This document shows positions 61,070 through 64,000 of a stretch of DNA of 64,000 nt, one piece after another. The DNA lies in contig NZ_JAMCCO010000002.1 in assembly GCF_023371205.1 (NCBI RefSeq), positions 121,001 to 185,000 on the forward strand, written 5' to 3'. The translations under genes were made by a program, and so were the position numbers. Within the stretch, counting starts at the first letter, position 1, and every line of letters starts with the position of its first letter. The notes beneath the pieces are model-generated. The model searched no databases. It was not told the origin of the DNA and worked only from the letters and a program-made list of their open reading frames with translations. The stretch is from Parvivirga hydrogeniphila. Its GTDB lineage: Bacteria; Actinomycetota; Coriobacteriia; Anaerosomatales; Anaerosomataceae.

Positions 61070-61783
61070 CAGTGCTGTTACTTGATGACCTGGCAGGCTC
61101 GCCAGGCGGACCGGTCATTTCTGCCGGTCTCCCCATGTCGCCATGGGGCTCGGACTGTATCTTCACCCGCGCAGCGGATGTCTGGCGTACAGTCTCTGAG
61201 GATTCCGGACGTGGCGGCTGCTTGCGTGGCGTCTCGCATCGACGATCGACCGTATCTTGTCGAGACCTCCTGGTCGGAGATGCTCGCCCGCTTGAAGCAT
61301 CCGCACCACGTGGACGAAGACCATGAAGTCTTCTCGTTTCGCGGTGCGAAGCTTATTCGCTTCAAAGAACGGGATGATGCGATCGATCAGGTCTGCACGA
61401 CGCCTGACGCAAAACCGATAGATGTCTTCCACGTGCCCGTCGTGGCGCCGGTTCCGATACACGGAACCGCATCCGAAGAAGTCCCGCAGCTCGTGCAGCA
61501 CGGTCACGCTGCGCTCGCCTTGGGTCACGACGAACTCGGGAAACACCTGCCAGCCCGCTGCGGTCGATCGGTTCTCGAAGATGGACACGCTGAACGTGCC
61601 TTCCCCATCGACGAACCCGACCACCCAGCCCGCGTCCGGCCTTTCCTGCTGATCACCTGCACCCATCGCATTGTCACCGACGCAAGCGTATCAGTCGGCT
61701 CTGACACGATCGTGCGCCTGGTAGCGTGGGATCCTCAGGCTTTCCAGCATATAGCCAGATTTCTCTAAGGCTAGCTTCCGCTG
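61070..61783 (-). mobile_element. Group I intron in 23S rRNA (L1931-type site)
   Basis: Exon ends are clear: ACGGTCCTAAGGT then intron, and AGCGAAATTCC resumes after it. The 5' exon ends in U and the intron ends in G, as group I splicing requires. Core elements are visible on the minus strand: R-type TCAGAGACTGTACG (near 61199-61186) and S-type AAGATACAGTCC (near 61163-61152). Length 714 bp. By my alignment the site is after E. coli 23S position 1931, a place where other bacteria carry introns. Confidence 0.9.
61163..61666 (-). CDS. LAGLIDADG homing endonuclease of the 23S intron
   Basis: 167 residues. One LAGLIDADG motif, [17 protein letters not shown] (residues about 14-30), so it would act as a homodimer. 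It also has [12 protein letters not shown] and a [18 protein letters not shown] region. The gene lies wholly inside the intron and its 3' end runs across the R and S core elements. It should cut intron-less 23S genes at the insertion site, which spreads the intron. The frame is intact, so it may still be active. Confidence 0.92.
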   Translation of the reverse strand: MGAGDQQERPDAGWVVGFVDGEGTFSVSIFENRSTAAGWQVFPEFVVTQGERSVTVLHELRDFFGCGSVYRNRRHDGHVEDIYRFCVRRRADLIDRIIPFFEANKLRTAKREDFMVFVHVVRMLQAGEHLRPGGLDKIRSIVDARRHASSRHVRNPQRLYARHPLRG

Positions 61784-61818
<35 letters not shown>

Positions 61819-62923
61819 TGGGGCTTAGGTTCAGAGCTTCGCGTCCCGAAGGACGCTGACCCCTCCCCGTAACCTTCCAGCACCGGGCAGGCGTCAGTCC
61901 CTATACGTCGTCTTACGACTTAGCAGAGACCTGTGTTTTTAGTAAACAGTCGCTTGGGCCGTTTCACTGCGACCCCGGTCCGCTCACACCGCAAGGATGA
62001 TCACGGTCCGAGGTGCTCCTTCTCCCGAAGTTACGGAGCCATTATGCCGAGTTCCTTAACCGTAGTTCTCTCGATCGCCTTGGTATGCTCTACCTGCCTA
62101 CCTGTGTCGGTTTGGGGTACGGGCACCGGCAGAACTCCCTAGAGGTTTTTCTTGGAAGCATGGGCTTACCGACTTCGTCTCAAGCGACTCGTCATCAGCT
62201 CTCGGGCTTGTGTGTGGGACGGATTTGCCTATCCCACGCCCTACGGCCTTGAACCGGGACGACCAACGCCCGGATCGGCTACCCTTCTCCGTCACCCCAT
62301 CGGTGATAACGCGCTGCCAGTGGTACAGGAATGTGGACCTGTTGTGCATCGACTACGCCTTGCGGCCTCGCCTTAGCTCCCGACTGACCCTGGGAGGATT
62401 AGCCTTGCCCAGGAACCCTTAGGCATACGGCGGAAGTGTTTCTCGCACTTCTCTCGTTACTCATGCCAGCATTCGCTCTTCTGTCCAGTCCACCGACGGT
62501 CACCCGCCGACTTCGTCCCGAACAGAATGCTCCCCTACCACTCCGCATACGCGAAGTCCGCTGCTTCGGTATCCAGCTTGAGCCCCGTGTATTGTCGGCG
62601 CATGTCCACTTGACCAGTGAGCTATTACGCACTCTTTAAATGGTGGCTGCTTCTAAGCCAACATCCTGGTTGTCTGGGCAGACGCACATCCTTTGCCACT
62701 TAGCTGGAACTTAGGGACCTTAGCAGGCGGTCTGGGCTGTTTCCCTCTCGACAATGAAGCTTAGCCCCCACTGTCTGACTCCCGATCTCTGGAGTACCGG
62801 CATTCGGAGTTTGGCTGACTTCGGTAAGCGGTGAAGCCCCCTAGGCCATCCAGTGCTCTACCACCGGTACTGAACGATCGAGGCTAGCCCTAAAGCTATT
62901 TCGGGGAGAACGAGATATCTCCA

Positions 62924-62954
<31 letters not shown>

Positions 62955-63256
62955 GTCATCCCCTCCGTTTTCAACCGAAGTGGGTTCGGCCCTCCACGGG
63001 GTCTTACCCCCGCTTCAGCCTGCCCATGGATAGATCACCTGGCTTCGCGTCTACGACGTGCAACTCAACGCCCGTTTAAAGACTCGCTTTCGCTGCGGCT
63101 CGCTTCTAAGCTTAACCTTGCTGCACACCGTAACTCGCTGGCTCATTCTACAAAAGGCACGCCGTCACCCTGCCGTCTCCGAAGAGACGGCCTTCCGGGC
63201 TCCGACTGCTTGTAAGCACACGGTTTCAGGTACTATTTCACTCCCCTCTCGGGGTG

Positions 63257-63296
<40 letters not shown>

Positions 63297-63825
63297 ACTG
63301 GAGAGTATTTAGCCTTGGAGGGTGGTCCCCCCGGATTCCTACAGGATTTCACGTGTCCTGCAGTACTCGGGTGGTCATGCGCGGAGTCGACGCGGTTTTG
63401 CGTACGGGGCTTTTACCCTCTATGGCCGGCTTTTCCAAAACCGTTCTGCTACCACATCGATTGGTAACTCCGCCCCAGGTCTGTGGCCCTGAGATGATGA
63501 CTCCCACAACCCCACGCGCAGCAACGCCCACAGGCTATACGCATACGCGGGTTTAGGCTGTTTCCCGTTCGCTCGCCACTACTAGGGAAATCTCGGTTGA
63601 TTTCTCTTCCTCTGGGTACTTAGATGTTTCAGTTCCCCAGGTTGCCTCCTCGTGCCCTATGTGTTCAGGCACGGGTGACTGGGCATGACCCCAGCCGGGT
63701 TTCCCCATTCGGACATCTCCGGATCAACGGTCGTGTGCACCTACCCGGAGCTTATCGCAGCTTGCCACGTCCTTCATCGGCTTCCAGTGCCAAGGCATCC
63801 ACCGTGTGCTCTTAGTATCTTGGCC

Positions 63826-64000
63826 TGAGTACTATTCGCGATTCTCGATCACGCTATACAGCTTTCAAGGTGCAGAACGCGCCCCGAAGGACGCGCGCCA
63901 GGGCCTGAGCCCTGAAAACCGGATACTGTGCCGCATGCGCGGACTGAAACCAGATCGACTCTTGGCTTCTAGGGCCCCGGGAGCAAGCTCGACCGGGACG
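63826..64000 (-). other. 16S-23S internal spacer (partial)
   Basis: The spacer between 23S and the unseen 16S gene. I see no tRNA gene in these 175 bp. It carries the 5' arm of the 23S processing stem (63837-63875 and 63913-63925). Confidence 0.75.

Noticed and set aside
63826..64000. tRNA gene in the 16S-23S spacer
   Set aside because: No GTTCRANNC-type T-loop or acceptor pairing found on either strand.

Overview
The window is high-GC, densely coded DNA from an anaerobic Gram-positive-type bacterium. The best guess is a Coriobacteriia-like or other deep Actinomycetota lineage. The pointers are strong G/C third positions, frequent GTG starts, cell-wall-binding repeat proteins, a B12-type class II ribonucleotide reductase, superoxide reductase, formate-THF ligase with FolD, QueH instead of QueG, and very large multiheme cytochromes. 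Taxonomy is inferred from gene content; the partial rRNA operon at the right end would settle it.

Layout. (1) 1-12.5 kb, minus strand: a two-gene operon of a membrane-anchored TPR protein and a giant secreted multiheme cytochrome. The cytochrome runs off the left edge: 3903 residues are visible, with 49 CxxCH motifs in a 14-heme module that repeats. (2) 12.5-22.9 kb, minus: MBL hydrolase, Rel, a RecJ-HIRAN-RecQ-like fusion, SecF, SecD, YajC, Tgt. (3) 23-24.6 kb, plus: ECF sigma and anti-sigma pair, placed between tgt and queA. (4) 24.6-32.7 kb: QueA, PHP protein, QueH, GDT1-like exporter, cold-shock protein, a one-carbon block (Fhs, FolD, anchored secreted protein), isochorismatase-like hydrolase, superoxide reductase, and a 45-residue membrane protein. 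(5) 32.8-38.3 kb: an 1829-residue subtilisin-like surface protease with cell-wall-binding repeats. (6) 38.4-44.5 kb: RuvBAC, two secreted or anchored unknowns, YebC, PdxT, PdxS. (7) 44.5-51.8 kb: DUF3048 lipoprotein, a small Cys protein, Lgt, HtpX, LemA, rhomboid, zinc-ribbon protein, AzlCD, DUF1015. (8) 51.8-54.1 kb: an accessory island of two displaced RHS C-terminal modules, each followed by a small membrane protein. (9) 54.1-59.7 kb: endonuclease III-like protein, Cys-rich protein, FAD reductase, Dcd, NrdJ with a tandem NrdR-box pair, and an NFU protein. (10) 59.9-64 kb, minus: 5S and 23S rRNA. The 23S gene is split by a 714-bp group I intron encoding a LAGLIDADG endonuclease; the 16S gene lies outside the window.

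How it fits together: the core order ruvCAB, queA, tgt, yajC, secDF, recJ, rel is a housekeeping backbone. The Sec genes and Lgt would export the cytochrome, surface protease and lipoproteins. The cytochrome and wall-bound protease suggest a cell surface built for extracellular electron transfer and polymer degradation. The novelty is concentrated in the giant cytochrome, the displaced RHS modules, the RecJ fusion and the rRNA intron.
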